Shown: positions 1 through 9,330 of the stretch, piece by piece
How positions within the stretch are numbered: position 1 is the first letter of the stretch
Layout: each line of letters starts with the position of its first letter
Origin: Butyrivibrio sp. MB2005
GTDB taxonomy: Bacteria > Bacillota > Clostridia > Lachnospirales > Lachnospiraceae
Length of the DNA: 64,000 nucleotides
Assembly (NCBI RefSeq): GCF_000424285.1
Contig: NZ_AUJP01000010.1
Span: 124,001 to 188,000 of the forward strand
Direction of reading: 5' to 3'
Program-made: the position numbers and the translations under genes
Notes under the pieces: model-generated
Seen by the model: only the letters and a program-made list of their open reading frames with translations
Told to the model about the DNA's origin: nothing
Database searches by the model: none

Positions 1-1924
1 AGCTGTCATAGAGGTTTTTCTTATAATACTTTCCATATATAATAACAGATTTTTCACTGTCGGGATTGGTGCCGGTGCTCTTTATGATTTCAAGATCATA
101 GAAGCCGGTATAAACAGTCATGGCAAGCTGCTTCTCTCTGCCCTGACTATCATGCCCCTTAAGGATTATTGCCTTTGCCGTTATTTCCTTTGCTTCGCCT
201 GTTATGCCTGATGATATCTTAACCTTCTTTTCTCTGCGTATCGCCTGTGTGCTTCCATTATCAGGAAAACCGTATGCTCCAAGAGTTATTGTCACATCCG
301 GTCTGAAAAGCCTTAGCTTGTCTGCTCTTATAATGCCGTAGTTTACAGGAAAATCTGCAAGATTAACCGCATTAAACCAGTGGCACTCAGTCTCAAGCCT
401 GTAATTGAAGAACTGTCTTCTATATAAAACTCCGTCCTTTTCACCACCCCAGAATGTCACATTGCATCTGTCCATATCTCCCGTTGTGCCATCGGTAAGC
501 ACATACTGCATGGACTCTACATCCTCAGCAGGAGCAGACTCCCAGGGATATTTTGAATTAAAGGAAAGCTTACTGTAATTCCACATTCCGTGGATGTCGC
601 TTCCATCCTTAACAACCTTGCCTGTTCTTAAGATTGTTGTCTTGTTTTTAGGATGATTTGAAAAGCTAAGGGCAGGGCCATCAAGGGTAGTTACTTTAAC
701 ACTGTCTTTATCCCAGTCACCGTTATTTTCTTTTGCCGTCCAGAAAGGATGATCTGCTGGCAGATGCAGGCAAAGGAACGCTTTTCCAATCCAGTAAACG
801 GACTCTGCGCAGGAATATCCCTGTACAAGAGGAGTAAACTGCCCATAAAAACCAAGGGCAGGAACCATGTTCTCCAAAAAGTCATCCCTTGTGAGGAACT
901 GCAAAAGTGAACCCGATGAGATTCTTCTTGCTCTTCCGGGATCTGCCTTAGGGTTCTTCAGAAGGAAATTTGCATCAAGAGGACTTACTGCCGCAAAGCG
1001 GTAAATACAGCTTCTTCCCCACATCATGGTATAGCCATCCCCGTCAAAGAAGTCGGGATAGGTCTCCATCAGCTTATTTGAAGCTTCTTCAAATTTCTCA
1101 GCGATATAGGGCTCATTTTCATAGCCATACCATAGATTCCATATAGGCGCATATACATTAAATGCCCAGCAGGAATAGTAATCAAAGCTGTGGCCATCCC
1201 TAAACCAGCCATCCCCTACATAATAGGAAAGAATTGCCTGTGCATGCTCTCTCATCACATGCTCGTCGATCTCATATCCTTCCATATAAAGGAATGCCAT
1301 ATCCAGCATATTGAAAAGACGCCAGTTCTGAGGAACGGTTGCAGCATGGGCATAGCCTTTAAGAAAAGTTGCTATAGAATCTCTTTCTTCCTTAGAATAT
1401 CTGTCCCAGATTTCTTCCTTGCAGGCCCAAAGACCTATTACCAGAGCACAGGTCTCAACAGTCTGCTGGAAACAGTTTGTGGGATCTTTACTTCCCGTTA
1501 TGGCCATAAGCTCCTCATAGGTGCTCACATATTCATCACTGTCCTTAATTGTAAGCGCACGAAGAATATGCTCACTGTAGTAATCCCTGAGCTTTATTCC
1601 GCCAATCTCGATTTCAGGATTTTCATGAATAAGTACAGAGCCTATGAAAAAAGTACGGGTAAGTCCCTCGAAAATCTCAGCTCTTCTCTCAGCATCGCGC
1701 CTTCCTTCATCTGAGTTCAGGTGAGGATATGTCACCTCTGTTTCCGTTCTTGGCACAACAGGTGCATCGTCTATACTCTTTAGATTTTCAAAAAGTCCTC
1801 TTAAAAGATAGACTCCTGCATCTATCCAGTGCTTTCTTGTAACTCCCGTATAGGGGCTCAGCTCATAATCAGGCTCTTTTACCTGAAATACTTCTTTGGA
1901 ATTCATGTTCAAATCTTCAGTCAT
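1..1924 (-). CDS. DUF2264 domain protein (3' end beyond window)
   Basis: The reading frame is open from an ATG at 1924 to the window edge, giving 640 complete codons; the stop lies outside. A strong ribosome binding site (CCGGAGGAG) precedes the ATG. The N-terminal part reads SPYTGVTRKHWIDAG and continues with FRDGHSFDYYSCWAFN, a pattern I associate with DUF2264 proteins, which are (alpha/alpha)-barrel proteins found in polysaccharide utilisation loci. No signal peptide is seen, so it is probably cytoplasmic. It starts 34 bases after the stop of the GH88 gene, so the two are probably one transcript acting on the same oligosaccharides. The exact reaction is not established for this family; a lyase- or hydrolase-like role is inference. 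Confidence 0.75.
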   Translation of the reverse strand, partial: MTEDLNMNSKEVFQVKEPDYELSPYTGVTRKHWIDAGVYLLRGLFENLKSIDDAPVVPRTETEVTYPHLNSDEGRRDAERRAEIFEGLTRTFFIGSVLIHENPEIEIGGIKLRDYYSEHILRALTIKDSDEYVSTYEELMAITGSKDPTNCFQQTVETCALVIGLWACKEEIWDRYSKEERDSIATFLKGYAHAATVPQNWRLFNMLDMAFLYMEGYEIDEHVMREHAQAILSYYVGDGWFRDGHSFDYYSCWAFNVYAPIWNLWYGYENEPYIAEKFEEASNKLMETYPDFFDGDGYTMMWGRSCIYRFAAVSPLDANFLLKNPKADPGRARRISSGSLLQFLTRDDFLENMVPALGFYGQFTPLVQGYSCAESVYWIGKAFLCLHLPADHPFWTAKENNGDWDKDSVKVTTLDGPALSFSNHPKNKTTILRTGKVVKDGSDIHGMWNYSKLSFNSKYPWESAPAEDVESMQYVLTDGTTGDMDRCNVTFWGGEKDGVLYRRQFFNYRLETECHWFNAVNLADFPVNYGIIRADKLRLFRPDVTITLGAYGFPDNGSTQAIRREKKVKISSGITGEAKEITAKAIILKGHDSQGREKQLAMTVYTGFYDLEIIKSTGTNPDSEKSVIIYGKYYKKNLYDS

Positions 1925-1958
1925 AATTCTCCTCCGGGTAATCTATGCAAGCTCTAAG

Positions 1959-3131
1959 TCACCACAAATACTCGCCTCTTCCCAAAAGATAAAGAAGGGC
2001 TTCTATATAGTAGTAGTCACCGTAAATGATGGGGAAATGATGCTCCTTGTCATGGTAAGCCGCTGTACAGTTAATAAGAAGCTCATCATGTTCAGGATCA
2101 AAATCGCAGCGTTTCTCTGTAAGAGTCTTAAGTATTTTTATGGCTGCATCGCTGTATTTTACCCCGTGAGCGTTTTTGATCATTTCAGGAAGCTCTGAAC
2201 TATCTGCACTTTCTAAAGCTTTTGAAAGCTCATCTGCAAGATGCATTAGTCCGCAGGCACCTATTGCAGCAGCTGTCGAATCCTCATAGGCAGGTTCCGC
2301 CGGTTGCAGGAAATCAACAGGGATCAGCCCGCTTTCAGGAATATGCGCTACAAAGAAATCAGCCACATTCATTGCAGTCTCAAGATATCTGAAATCACCT
2401 GTATGAATATAGCTCATTACAAAGCCATAAATTGCCCAGGTCTGACCTCTTGTCCAGGCTGTACCTTCAGCGTAGCCCTGACCTCCATGCTCTCTGACAA
2501 AACCTTCGCCGTTTAAACCAAACTCAACGATGTGTCTTGATGAACCATCCTCTCTGATAAACCAGTCCATGGCAGTGTCAGCATGTCTTACGGCTATCTG
2601 TCTGAATCTCGGATCATCCACCGTATCGCTTGCCCAATAAAGAAGCGGTAAATTCATCATACAGTCAATTATGGCGTAGCCCCTCGTATCCCTGTCATCG
2701 CCCCAGTCATTCCAGGCGCGGATAAACTCTCCTTCTACATTAAAACGACCTGCCAGATTTGCTGCAGCAAGAAGTCCTCTGTTTTTTGACTGCTCATTTC
2801 CTGTAAACCTGTAATTGGCAACAGCTGTAAGGAGCCACTTAAAGCCGCTGTCATGATCCATTCCGTTGTACTGAAGGAAATTGGCATCAAGCTTTTCCTC
2901 AATCCTCTTAGCTGCTCTCTCATATTCCTCATCACCGGTTTCCCTAAATAGCTGCCACAGCATTCCACCATAGAAACCATTGGTCCACCAGCACACGTTA
3001 TCCTCTGATTTATCATCAAAAACGTGGTTTTTAGCAGTGTAAGGAAGCTTATCATAATTTCTTCCTACCACCTGCTTTTCTTTTTTAATCACCTTTGAAA
3101 GGGCATCTTCAGCCCAGGTAAGATTTCCCAT
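1959..3131 (-). CDS. Glycoside hydrolase family 88 (unsaturated glucuronyl/rhamnogalacturonyl hydrolase)
   Basis: This 390-residue protein has the length and motifs of GH88/GH105-type hydrolases, which remove the 4,5-unsaturated uronic acid that polysaccharide lyases leave at the non-reducing end of oligosaccharides. By position, Asp94 (in MDHDSGFKW) and Asp156 (in YAIIDCMMNLPLLYW) match the two catalytic aspartates of the family. TRGQTWAIYGFVM is also typical. There is no signal peptide, which fits cytoplasmic processing of imported oligosaccharides. It is the first gene of a minus-strand pair with DUF2264. The substrate (pectin, ulvan or glycosaminoglycan origin) cannot be told from the sequence. 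Confidence 0.88.
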   Translation of the reverse strand: MGNLTWAEDALSKVIKKEKQVVGRNYDKLPYTAKNHVFDDKSEDNVCWWTNGFYGGMLWQLFRETGDEEYERAAKRIEEKLDANFLQYNGMDHDSGFKWLLTAVANYRFTGNEQSKNRGLLAAANLAGRFNVEGEFIRAWNDWGDDRDTRGYAIIDCMMNLPLLYWASDTVDDPRFRQIAVRHADTAMDWFIREDGSSRHIVEFGLNGEGFVREHGGQGYAEGTAWTRGQTWAIYGFVMSYIHTGDFRYLETAMNVADFFVAHIPESGLIPVDFLQPAEPAYEDSTAAAIGACGLMHLADELSKALESADSSELPEMIKNAHGVKYSDAAIKILKTLTEKRCDFDPEHDELLINCTAAYHDKEHHFPIIYGDYYYIEALLYLLGRGEYLW

Positions 3132-3316
3132 TTTTGTACTCCTTCTCTAATGTAAAAAGTTCATGCCTACCTCATTGTATATTTTAAATGTTTTAAAACC
3201 TTAATGTATAGAAAAAGCTTTCACTATTATCGATTATTTTGTCCTGAGTTAATTTTGAGCGTTAGTGATTATTTATAATCTTTTCTGATAATTTTGGTTA
3301 TTTTTATTCGCGTATA

Positions 3317-3359
3317 TTGATTTTCTTTGATTGACTTTGATTATTTGTGATGCTATTCT
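3317..3359 (+). promoter_or_regulatory. Promoter and likely DeoR-type operator of the fructose PTS operon
   Basis: A promoter TTGACT (3331-3336), 17-bp spacer, TATTCT (3354-3359) is visible. It is overlapped by TTGATT hexamers at 3317, 3327 and 3337, exactly one helical turn apart, with a weaker TGTGAT at 3346. DeoR-family sugar regulators commonly bind such direct repeats, so this is probably the autoregulatory operator of the adjacent regulator gene. The promoter is seen in the sequence; the regulator assignment is inference. Confidence 0.6.
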
Positions 3360-3398
3360 GATTTCAGAGTATGAATATTGAATAGGGGATGATCAAAA

Positions 3399-4154
3399 AT
3401 GCTCACAGAAGAAAGACGAAACGAAATCGTAGCTTATATAGAAAAGCATAATGCTGCTACCGTTCAGGAACTGGTTGATGCTCTTGATGCATCTGCAGCA
3501 ACCATACGCAGAGATTTGTCAGTACTTCATGATGAACGCAGGATTATCAAGGTTTTCGGGGGTGCTACTTCTCTTAAGGCCAAGGATGTCAACACCGTTG
3601 AACCTACCGTTGCTGAAAAGGCAAGCCGCAACACTCAGGAAAAGGATCTGATTTCAGAGTATGCCGCATCACTCATACAGGACAACGACTTTGTCTACAT
3701 TGATTCCGGTACCACTACTCTGCATCTTATCGATCACATCACCAATAAAAATGCAAAGTACATAACAAACGGAATCGTACATGCAAAGAGAATGCTTGAG
3801 CTAGGACTTTCAACCATGATAATAGGCGGACGAATCAAGCCCGTTACAGAGGCGGTTATCGGTCCTGACTGCGTGGAGGCACTTTCAAGATTCCATTTTA
3901 CCAAGTCATTTATGGGTACTAACGGAATCTCCGTTCCTGCAGGTTTTACCACACCTGATGTGGACGAGGCACTGGTTAAAGCTGAGGCAATCAAGCACAC
4001 CTACCTCTCCTACGTCCTGGCAGATCACACCAAGTTTGGTGTTGTAAGCTCCGTTACTTTTTCAGATCTTCGAAGCTGCTGCATCATCACCGACACTGCT
4101 CCAAGCAAAAAGTATTCTGACCAGACAATCATAAAAGCTGTCATTCAGAAATAA
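3399..4154 (+). CDS. fruR: DeoR-family transcriptional regulator of the fructose operon
   Basis: This 251-residue protein has the standard DeoR layout. An N-terminal winged helix-turn-helix occupies about residues 1-57 (TVQELVDALDASAATIRRDL, then GGA), and a C-terminal DeoRC sugar-phosphate sensing domain carries the DSGTTT motif. It is the first gene of the fruK-IIABC-HPr-enzyme I operon. Family members in this position repress the operon until fructose 1-phosphate binds. The start at 3399 is supported by AGGGGA about 8 bases upstream. The phased TTGATT repeats overlapping its promoter suggest autoregulation. The symbol follows the context rather than a demonstrated function. Confidence 0.9.
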   Translation: MLTEERRNEIVAYIEKHNAATVQELVDALDASAATIRRDLSVLHDERRIIKVFGGATSLKAKDVNTVEPTVAEKASRNTQEKDLISEYAASLIQDNDFVYIDSGTTTLHLIDHITNKNAKYITNGIVHAKRMLELGLSTMIIGGRIKPVTEAVIGPDCVEALSRFHFTKSFMGTNGISVPAGFTTPDVDEALVKAEAIKHTYLSYVLADHTKFGVVSSVTFSDLRSCCIITDTAPSKKYSDQTIIKAVIQK

Positions 4155-4183
4155 ACTTCATTTAAAACCATAAGGAGGTTCAA

Positions 4184-5089
4184 ATGATTTACACTGTAAC
4201 TTTTAATCCGGCAATCGACTATATTGTTCGCATGGACAAGCCGCTTGATCCCGGGATGACCAACAGATCCGTATCCGAGGATTGCTTCTTTGGCGGTAAG
4301 GGAATAAATGTTTCCACTGTCCTTAAGAACCTGGGTATCGAGAACACAGCCCTTGGCTTTGCTGCTGGTTTCACAGGCGAGGCAATAGTTGAAAGCGTTG
4401 TAAAAAAAGGTATTATTGCGGACTTTATCATGCTTAAGGAAGGAATTTCCAGAATTAACGTAAAGATCAAGTCCGATGAAGAGACCGAGATCAACGCTCA
4501 GGGGCCTGCAATCAGCCAGGATGCATTGGATGAGCTTTTACTTAAGCTTGATAAGCTTGAAAAGGATGACATTCTCATTCTTGCGGGAAGTATTCCAAGC
4601 ACTCTTCCAAGCAATGTCTACGAGATAATTCTTGAGAGACTTGAAAGCAAAGGCGTTATTTTCGTAGTTGATGCTACAAAGGATCTTCTTATGAATGTCC
4701 TTAAGTATAAGCCCTTCCTCATTAAGCCCAACAATCACGAGCTTGGTGAGATGTTCGGTACAGTTCTTAAAACTGACGATGAAATCGAGGAGCATGCCAA
4801 GAAGCTTCAGGCTATGGGTGCAAGAAACGTACTTATTTCCATGGCTGGTGACGGAGCAATGCTCATAACAGAAGACGGAGAAAGATTCCGCGTAGGTGTT
4901 CCAAAGGGAACAGTTAAAAACTCAGTTGGCGCAGGTGATTCAATGGTAGCAGGCTTTGTTGCAGGCTACATGAAAACAAAGGATTACCGCACAGCTCTCA
5001 ATATGGGAACTGCTGCAGGCAGTGCCACTGCTTTTTCCGATGATCTCGCAACAGGCGAGCTTATCAACAGTATTTACGAAACTCTGTAG
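4184..5089 (+). CDS. fruK: 1-phosphofructokinase (PfkB family)
   Basis: This 301-residue kinase phosphorylates fructose 1-phosphate, the product of the IIABC permease encoded next door, to fructose 1,6-bisphosphate. Both PfkB signatures are present: the N-terminal GGKGIN at residues 37-42 and the C-terminal GAGDS with the catalytic base Asp252. The start follows a perfect AAGGAGG. It lies 29 bases after fruR and 94 bases before the IIABC gene, the usual fruR-fruK-fruA order. Tagatose-6-phosphate kinase is the nearest alternative, but the operon favours fruK. Confidence 0.93.
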   Translation: MIYTVTFNPAIDYIVRMDKPLDPGMTNRSVSEDCFFGGKGINVSTVLKNLGIENTALGFAAGFTGEAIVESVVKKGIIADFIMLKEGISRINVKIKSDEETEINAQGPAISQDALDELLLKLDKLEKDDILILAGSIPSTLPSNVYEIILERLESKGVIFVVDATKDLLMNVLKYKPFLIKPNNHELGEMFGTVLKTDDEIEEHAKKLQAMGARNVLISMAGDGAMLITEDGERFRVGVPKGTVKNSVGAGDSMVAGFVAGYMKTKDYRTALNMGTAAGSATAFSDDLATGELINSIYETL

Positions 5090-5183
5090 GTATTTCACCG
5101 GGTAGTTTCGTCAATATATAAGACACAGGTTATTGGGGATGACCTCAAAATTCAAATGCGCTAAGCGTAGAAAGGGAGAAAAC

Positions 5184-7115
5184 ATGAAAATCACAGATTT
5201 ACTCAAAAAAGAAGGGGTAAGCCTGAATCAGACAGTTGCTGATCAGAACGCAGCAATTGACCTGATGGTGGCTCTTCATGACAAGGTAGGCAACTTAAAC
5301 GACAAGGCTGCTTTCAAGGCAGCTATCGAGGCAAGAGAAGCAAAAGGCTCAACTGCGGTTGGTATGGGGATAGCCGTTCCGCACGCAAAGTCTGCTGCAG
5401 TTAAGCAGCCGGGTCTCGTAGCAATCACTGTTCCAAACGGCGTTGATTACAAGTCACTGGACGGAAAAGAAAGCAATCTTCTTTTCATGATCGCTGCTCC
5501 TGAAGGCGCTGCAGACACACACCTTGAAGTTCTTTCAAAGCTCATGACCATGCTTATGGATGTAAACTTCACCAAGTCTCTTGTTGAAGCAAAGAGCGCT
5601 GATGAGTTCTTATCACTCATTGACAAACAGGAAGCTGAAAGAGACAAGAAAGAAGCTGAAAAAGAAGCTGGAAAGGCTTCTGCTGCACCTGCTAAAAAGA
5701 CCTGCAACATTCTTGCAGTTACAGCATGCCCTACAGGTATCGCTCATACCTACATGGCAGCTGAAGCTCTTGAACAGAGCGCAAATGACAATGGCATTTC
5801 AATCAAGGTTGAGACTGATGGATCAGGCGGTGCCAAGAATGTTCTCACAGATGCTGAGATCAAGGCAGCTGACATCATTATCGTTGCAGCTGATAAGAAT
5901 GTAGAGATGGCTCGTTTCAACGGCAAGAAGGTTATCAAAGCTTCCACAGCCGATGCAATTCATCACTCAGCCGATCTCATCAATCGTGCTATCGCAGGGG
6001 ATGCTGCTGTTTATCAGCACTCAGGTCCTGTTGAAGCAGGTGCATCATTCGACAATGAGAGCGCAGGAAGAAAAGCATACAAGCACCTTATGAATGGTGT
6101 ATCACACATGCTTCCCTTCGTTATCGGCGGCGGTATCCTTATAGCAATTGCATTCCTTTTGGATGACTATTCAATCGATCCCGGCAATTTCGGTTCAAAT
6201 ACACCTATTGCTGCATGGTTTAAGTCAATCGGCGGAACAGCATTCGGATTCATGCTTCCTATCCTTGCTGGATTCATTGCTCAGAGTATTGCTGACCGTC
6301 CCGGTCTTGCAGTCGGTTTCGTAGGTGGTGCTCTCGCTGCATCAGGCGCAACTTTTGCAGCTCCCGGCGGAAATGTTCCTTCTGCTTTCCTTGGAGCTCT
6401 TGTAGCTGGTTTTGCAGCAGGTTACCTCGTAAATGGTCTTAAGAAGATTACAGCAGGACTTCCTGCAGCCCTTGAGGGAATTAAGCCCGTTCTTATCTAC
6501 CCTCTCTGCGGTATCCTCATCATTGGCCTTGTAATGTGTGCAATCAACCCTATCGTTGGTGCTCTTAACAACTGGATTTATGACATCCTCGAGGGAATGG
6601 GCACAGGATCAACACTTATCCTTGGTGCACTTCTTGGTGCAATGATGGCAACTGACATGGGTGGCCCTCTCAACAAAGCAGCTTATGCATTCGGTCTTGC
6701 TTCACTTGCAGCACAGAATGAGACAGGATTCATGATCATGGCAGCAATCATGGTTGGTGGTATGGTTCCTCCCATCGCAATTGCACTTGCAACTATCTTC
6801 TTTAAGAAAAAGTTCACAGTAGCTGAGAGAAAGTCAGGTCCCGTTAACTTCATCATGGGTCTTAGCTTTATCACAGAGGGTGCAATCCCCTTCGCAGCAG
6901 CAGATCCTCTTCACGTAATCCCTTCACTTATGGTTGGATCAGCTGTTTCAGGTGCTCTGTCAATGCTCTTTAAGTGCTCACTCAGAGCTCCTCACGGCGG
7001 AATCTTTGTATTCCCTGTTGTAGGCAACGTTGCTATGTATCTCGTAGCACTCCTTGCAGGTTCTCTTGTTGGATGCTTTATGCTTGGTATCCTCAAAAAG
7101 GACGTAGAGCAGTAA
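5184..7115 (+). CDS. fruA: PTS fructose transporter subunit IIABC
   Basis: This fused permease imports fructose and phosphorylates it at C1. The ATG at 5184 (643 residues) is chosen because GAAAGGGAG lies just upstream; an in-frame ATG at 5133 would add 17 basic residues unlike the family. The order is IIA (about 1-150, phosphorylated His67 in AVPHAKS), a Lys/Glu/Ala linker (about 150-170), IIB (about 172-270, phosphorylated Cys182 in TACPTGIAHTYMAAEAL) and IIC (about 295-643, multiple membrane segments including AAPHGGIF-like ending RAPHGGIFVFP). It receives phosphate from the HPr encoded 16 bases downstream. Confidence 0.95.
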   Translation: MKITDLLKKEGVSLNQTVADQNAAIDLMVALHDKVGNLNDKAAFKAAIEAREAKGSTAVGMGIAVPHAKSAAVKQPGLVAITVPNGVDYKSLDGKESNLLFMIAAPEGAADTHLEVLSKLMTMLMDVNFTKSLVEAKSADEFLSLIDKQEAERDKKEAEKEAGKASAAPAKKTCNILAVTACPTGIAHTYMAAEALEQSANDNGISIKVETDGSGGAKNVLTDAEIKAADIIIVAADKNVEMARFNGKKVIKASTADAIHHSADLINRAIAGDAAVYQHSGPVEAGASFDNESAGRKAYKHLMNGVSHMLPFVIGGGILIAIAFLLDDYSIDPGNFGSNTPIAAWFKSIGGTAFGFMLPILAGFIAQSIADRPGLAVGFVGGALAASGATFAAPGGNVPSAFLGALVAGFAAGYLVNGLKKITAGLPAALEGIKPVLIYPLCGILIIGLVMCAINPIVGALNNWIYDILEGMGTGSTLILGALLGAMMATDMGGPLNKAAYAFGLASLAAQNETGFMIMAAIMVGGMVPPIAIALATIFFKKKFTVAERKSGPVNFIMGLSFITEGAIPFAAADPLHVIPSLMVGSAVSGALSMLFKCSLRAPHGGIFVFPVVGNVAMYLVALLAGSLVGCFMLGILKKDVEQ

Positions 7116-7131
7116 AAGAAAGGAAAAAAAT

Positions 7132-7395
7132 ATGGTATCAAAGAATATTACAGTAAAAAACGAACAGGGTATGCACATGCGTCCCGCAAGTCTTCTTTCA
7201 CAGAAGGCAACACCCTTTGAAAGCAGCGTAAAAATCATGTTCAACGGAAACAGCTATGACGCAAAGAGCGTTATGTTCCTTATGAGCGCTTGCATCAAAT
7301 GCGGTTCAGAGATTGAACTTGTTTGCGATGGTCCCGATGAAGAGAAAGCTCTTGCAGAGATTTCAGAGTTCATCGAATCAGGAATGGGTGACTGA
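7132..7395 (+). CDS. ptsH: Phosphocarrier protein HPr
   Basis: This 87-residue protein carries phosphate from enzyme I to the IIA domains. His15 sits in GMHMRPAS, the site phosphorylated by enzyme I. Ser46 sits in DAKSVMFLM, the position phosphorylated by HPr kinase in Firmicutes, so it could also serve catabolite repression. HPr is usually encoded only with ptsI; here it lies inside the fructose operon. Two cysteines (near residues 54 and 57) and the CIKCGSEIE segment differ from the common GIKKGDEI pattern. The gene could therefore encode a fructose-dedicated paralogue, but the window cannot show whether another HPr exists. Confidence 0.93.
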   Translation: MVSKNITVKNEQGMHMRPASLLSQKATPFESSVKIMFNGNSYDAKSVMFLMSACIKCGSEIELVCDGPDEEKALAEISEFIESGMGD

Positions 7396-7436
7396 TCTGC
7401 TTACCCCATAATCATCTTTATAGGGCAAACTAATAT

Positions 7437-7467
7437 GTTCCGGATTGCACAGGCTGCAGTCCGGAAC
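7437..7467 (+). promoter_or_regulatory. Hairpin between ptsH and ptsI
   Basis: An 8-bp inverted repeat (GTTCCGGA at 7437-7444, TCCGGAAC at 7460-7467) with an extra inner TTGCA/TGCAG pairing sits in the 100-base gap before ptsI. No U-run follows, so it is not a standard terminator. An mRNA processing or stability element that adjusts the HPr to enzyme I ratio is one possibility. Confidence 0.4.
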
Positions 7468-7495
7468 TTCATTAAAATCAAATCGGAGGCATAAA

Positions 7496-9202
7496 ATGTA
7501 TAAAGGAATTGCAGCATCACGAGGAATCGGCATTGGAAGTATCTGCCGCATAATTGAACATGATCTTTCTTTTGAGGCAAAACAGGTAACTGACACAGCT
7601 GCTGAGAAGGAACGTTTTCACAAGGCTATTGCTGACTTCGTAGAAGAAACAAATGCCATGGCTGAAGATATCAAAAAACGCATAGGTCCCAAGGAAGCTG
7701 AAATTCTCATGGGTCATGCTGTTATGATCTCCGACCCTGCCATGTCAGGCGAAATGGATAAAATGATCGACTCAGGTCAGTGCGCAGAATCAGCCCTTAC
7801 CGCTGTCTGCGACATGTTCATCGGTATGTTTTCCAAAATGGACGATGACATGATGCGTCAGAGAGCTTCAGACATCTCTGATGTAAAGGTAAGTGTACTA
7901 AAAAAGCTCCTTGGCATCGAGGACATCGATATCAGCAAGGTAGCACCAGGAACTGTGCTTGTATGCAAGGATCTTACTCCTTCCATGACATCACAGATAG
8001 TAAAAGAGAACGTAACAGGAATCATCACAGAAATCGGTGGCAAAACATCTCACTCTGCCATCCTCGCCAGGGCTCTTGAAATCCCTGCTGTCCTCTCCGT
8101 TCCCGGAATCGTGGACGAGGTTAAGGACAAGGATACAGCCATAATCGATGGCACAGAAGGCGATGTTTACATCAATCCCGACGGCGATATCCTGTCAAAA
8201 TATATGTTAAAGCGTGAGGAGTTCATCAAGAAGCAGGCTGAGCTTAAGACCTTTGTAGGTAAGGAAACCGTAAATGCAGATGGTACAAAGCTTGATCTTT
8301 TCTGCAACATAGGAACTCCCAAGGATGCAAAAAAAGCTATGGAATGCGACGGCGAAGGTATCGGTCTTTTCCGCTCAGAATTCCTTTTTATGGACAATAC
8401 ACACCTTCCTACAGAGGACGAGCAGTTTGAAGCCTATAAAGAGGCTGTAGAGACCATGGAGGGCAAAACAGTCATTATAAGAACTCTGGATATCGGCGGT
8501 GATAAGGATATCCCTTATCTTGGACTTGAGAAGGAGGAAAATCCTTTCCTTGGTTACAGAGCTGTTAGATATTGCCTTGGTAATTCCGATATGTACAGAA
8601 CTCAGCTCCGTGCCATTACAAGGGCAAGTGCCTTTGGCAAGGTTAAGATCATGATTCCTCTTGTAACCACTGTAGATGAAGTAAGAAGCGTAAAGAACCT
8701 TGTAGCTGAGATTAAGGACGAGCTCAAAAATGAAGGAATCGCTTTTGATAATGACATAGAAGTAGGCTGCATGATTGAGACTGCATCAGCATCACTTATA
8801 GCTGATCTTCTTGCAAAGGAAGCCGCATTCTTCTCAATCGGAACAAACGACCTCACACAGTACACCATGAGCGTAGACAGAGGAAATCCCAAGGTGGCAT
8901 ACCTCTACTCCTCTTTCCAGCCCTCAGTATTAAGGTCCATTAAGCACATCATAGAATGTGCTAACGCAGCAGGAATTCCTGTTGGAATGTGCGGAGAAGC
9001 CGCAGCAGATCCTCTTATGATTCCTCTTCTTATGTCCTTTGGTCTTGATGAATACAGCGTAAACCCTGTACTTGTTCTCACAGCCCGCTGCATCATCTCC
9101 AAATGGTCCAAGGAGGAAGCAGATGCCCTCACAGCCAGAGTCATGGCTATGGACACCGAAGAAGAGATCGTAGCAGCCCTTAAAGAGGCAGCAAAAGAAT
9201 AA
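7496..9202 (+). CDS. ptsI: PTS enzyme I (phosphoenolpyruvate-protein phosphotransferase)
   Basis: This 568-residue soluble enzyme transfers phosphate from PEP to HPr. The start at 7496 (MYKGIAASRGIG) has CGGAGG 7 bases upstream; a longer frame from 7445 lacks this support. The phosphorylated His186 lies in GGKTSHSAILARALEIP. The PEP-binding TIM barrel carries LFRSEFLFM, RTLDIGGDKD and the C-terminal Cys in GMCGEAAADP. It is the last gene of the fructose operon, followed by a terminator. Finding general PTS genes inside a sugar-specific operon suggests fructose may be the main PTS sugar here. Confidence 0.95.
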   Translation: MYKGIAASRGIGIGSICRIIEHDLSFEAKQVTDTAAEKERFHKAIADFVEETNAMAEDIKKRIGPKEAEILMGHAVMISDPAMSGEMDKMIDSGQCAESALTAVCDMFIGMFSKMDDDMMRQRASDISDVKVSVLKKLLGIEDIDISKVAPGTVLVCKDLTPSMTSQIVKENVTGIITEIGGKTSHSAILARALEIPAVLSVPGIVDEVKDKDTAIIDGTEGDVYINPDGDILSKYMLKREEFIKKQAELKTFVGKETVNADGTKLDLFCNIGTPKDAKKAMECDGEGIGLFRSEFLFMDNTHLPTEDEQFEAYKEAVETMEGKTVIIRTLDIGGDKDIPYLGLEKEENPFLGYRAVRYCLGNSDMYRTQLRAITRASAFGKVKIMIPLVTTVDEVRSVKNLVAEIKDELKNEGIAFDNDIEVGCMIETASASLIADLLAKEAAFFSIGTNDLTQYTMSVDRGNPKVAYLYSSFQPSVLRSIKHIIECANAAGIPVGMCGEAAADPLMIPLLMSFGLDEYSVNPVLVLTARCIISKWSKEEADALTARVMAMDTEEEIVAALKEAAKE

Positions 9203-9216
9203 TAAATAATAATATA

Positions 9217-9250
9217 GGGTAAGCTGCGAAGCTCCGCTGCTTACCCTTTT
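9217..9250 (+). terminator. Rho-independent terminator of the fructose PTS operon
   Basis: GGGTAAGC (9217-9224) pairs with GCTTACCC (9239-9246), followed by TTTT. It lies 15 bases after the ptsI stop and points in the plus direction. Confidence 0.8.
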
Positions 9251-9268
9251 AAATTAGATTTTGACATA

Positions 9269-9304
9269 AAAAATGCCAGCACGAACATCTTATTCGTACT
9301 GGCA
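9269..9304 (-). terminator. Terminator of the 54-residue gene
   Basis: An inverted repeat from TGCCAG (9274-9279) to CTGGCA (9299-9304) is followed on the minus strand by TTTTTTA. It lies about 27 bases past the stop at 9331. Its other side is also moderately T-rich, so it may act in both directions and help separate the converging transcripts. Confidence 0.75.
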
Positions 9305-9330
9305 ATTATTTTAACATTTAATACCTGCTA

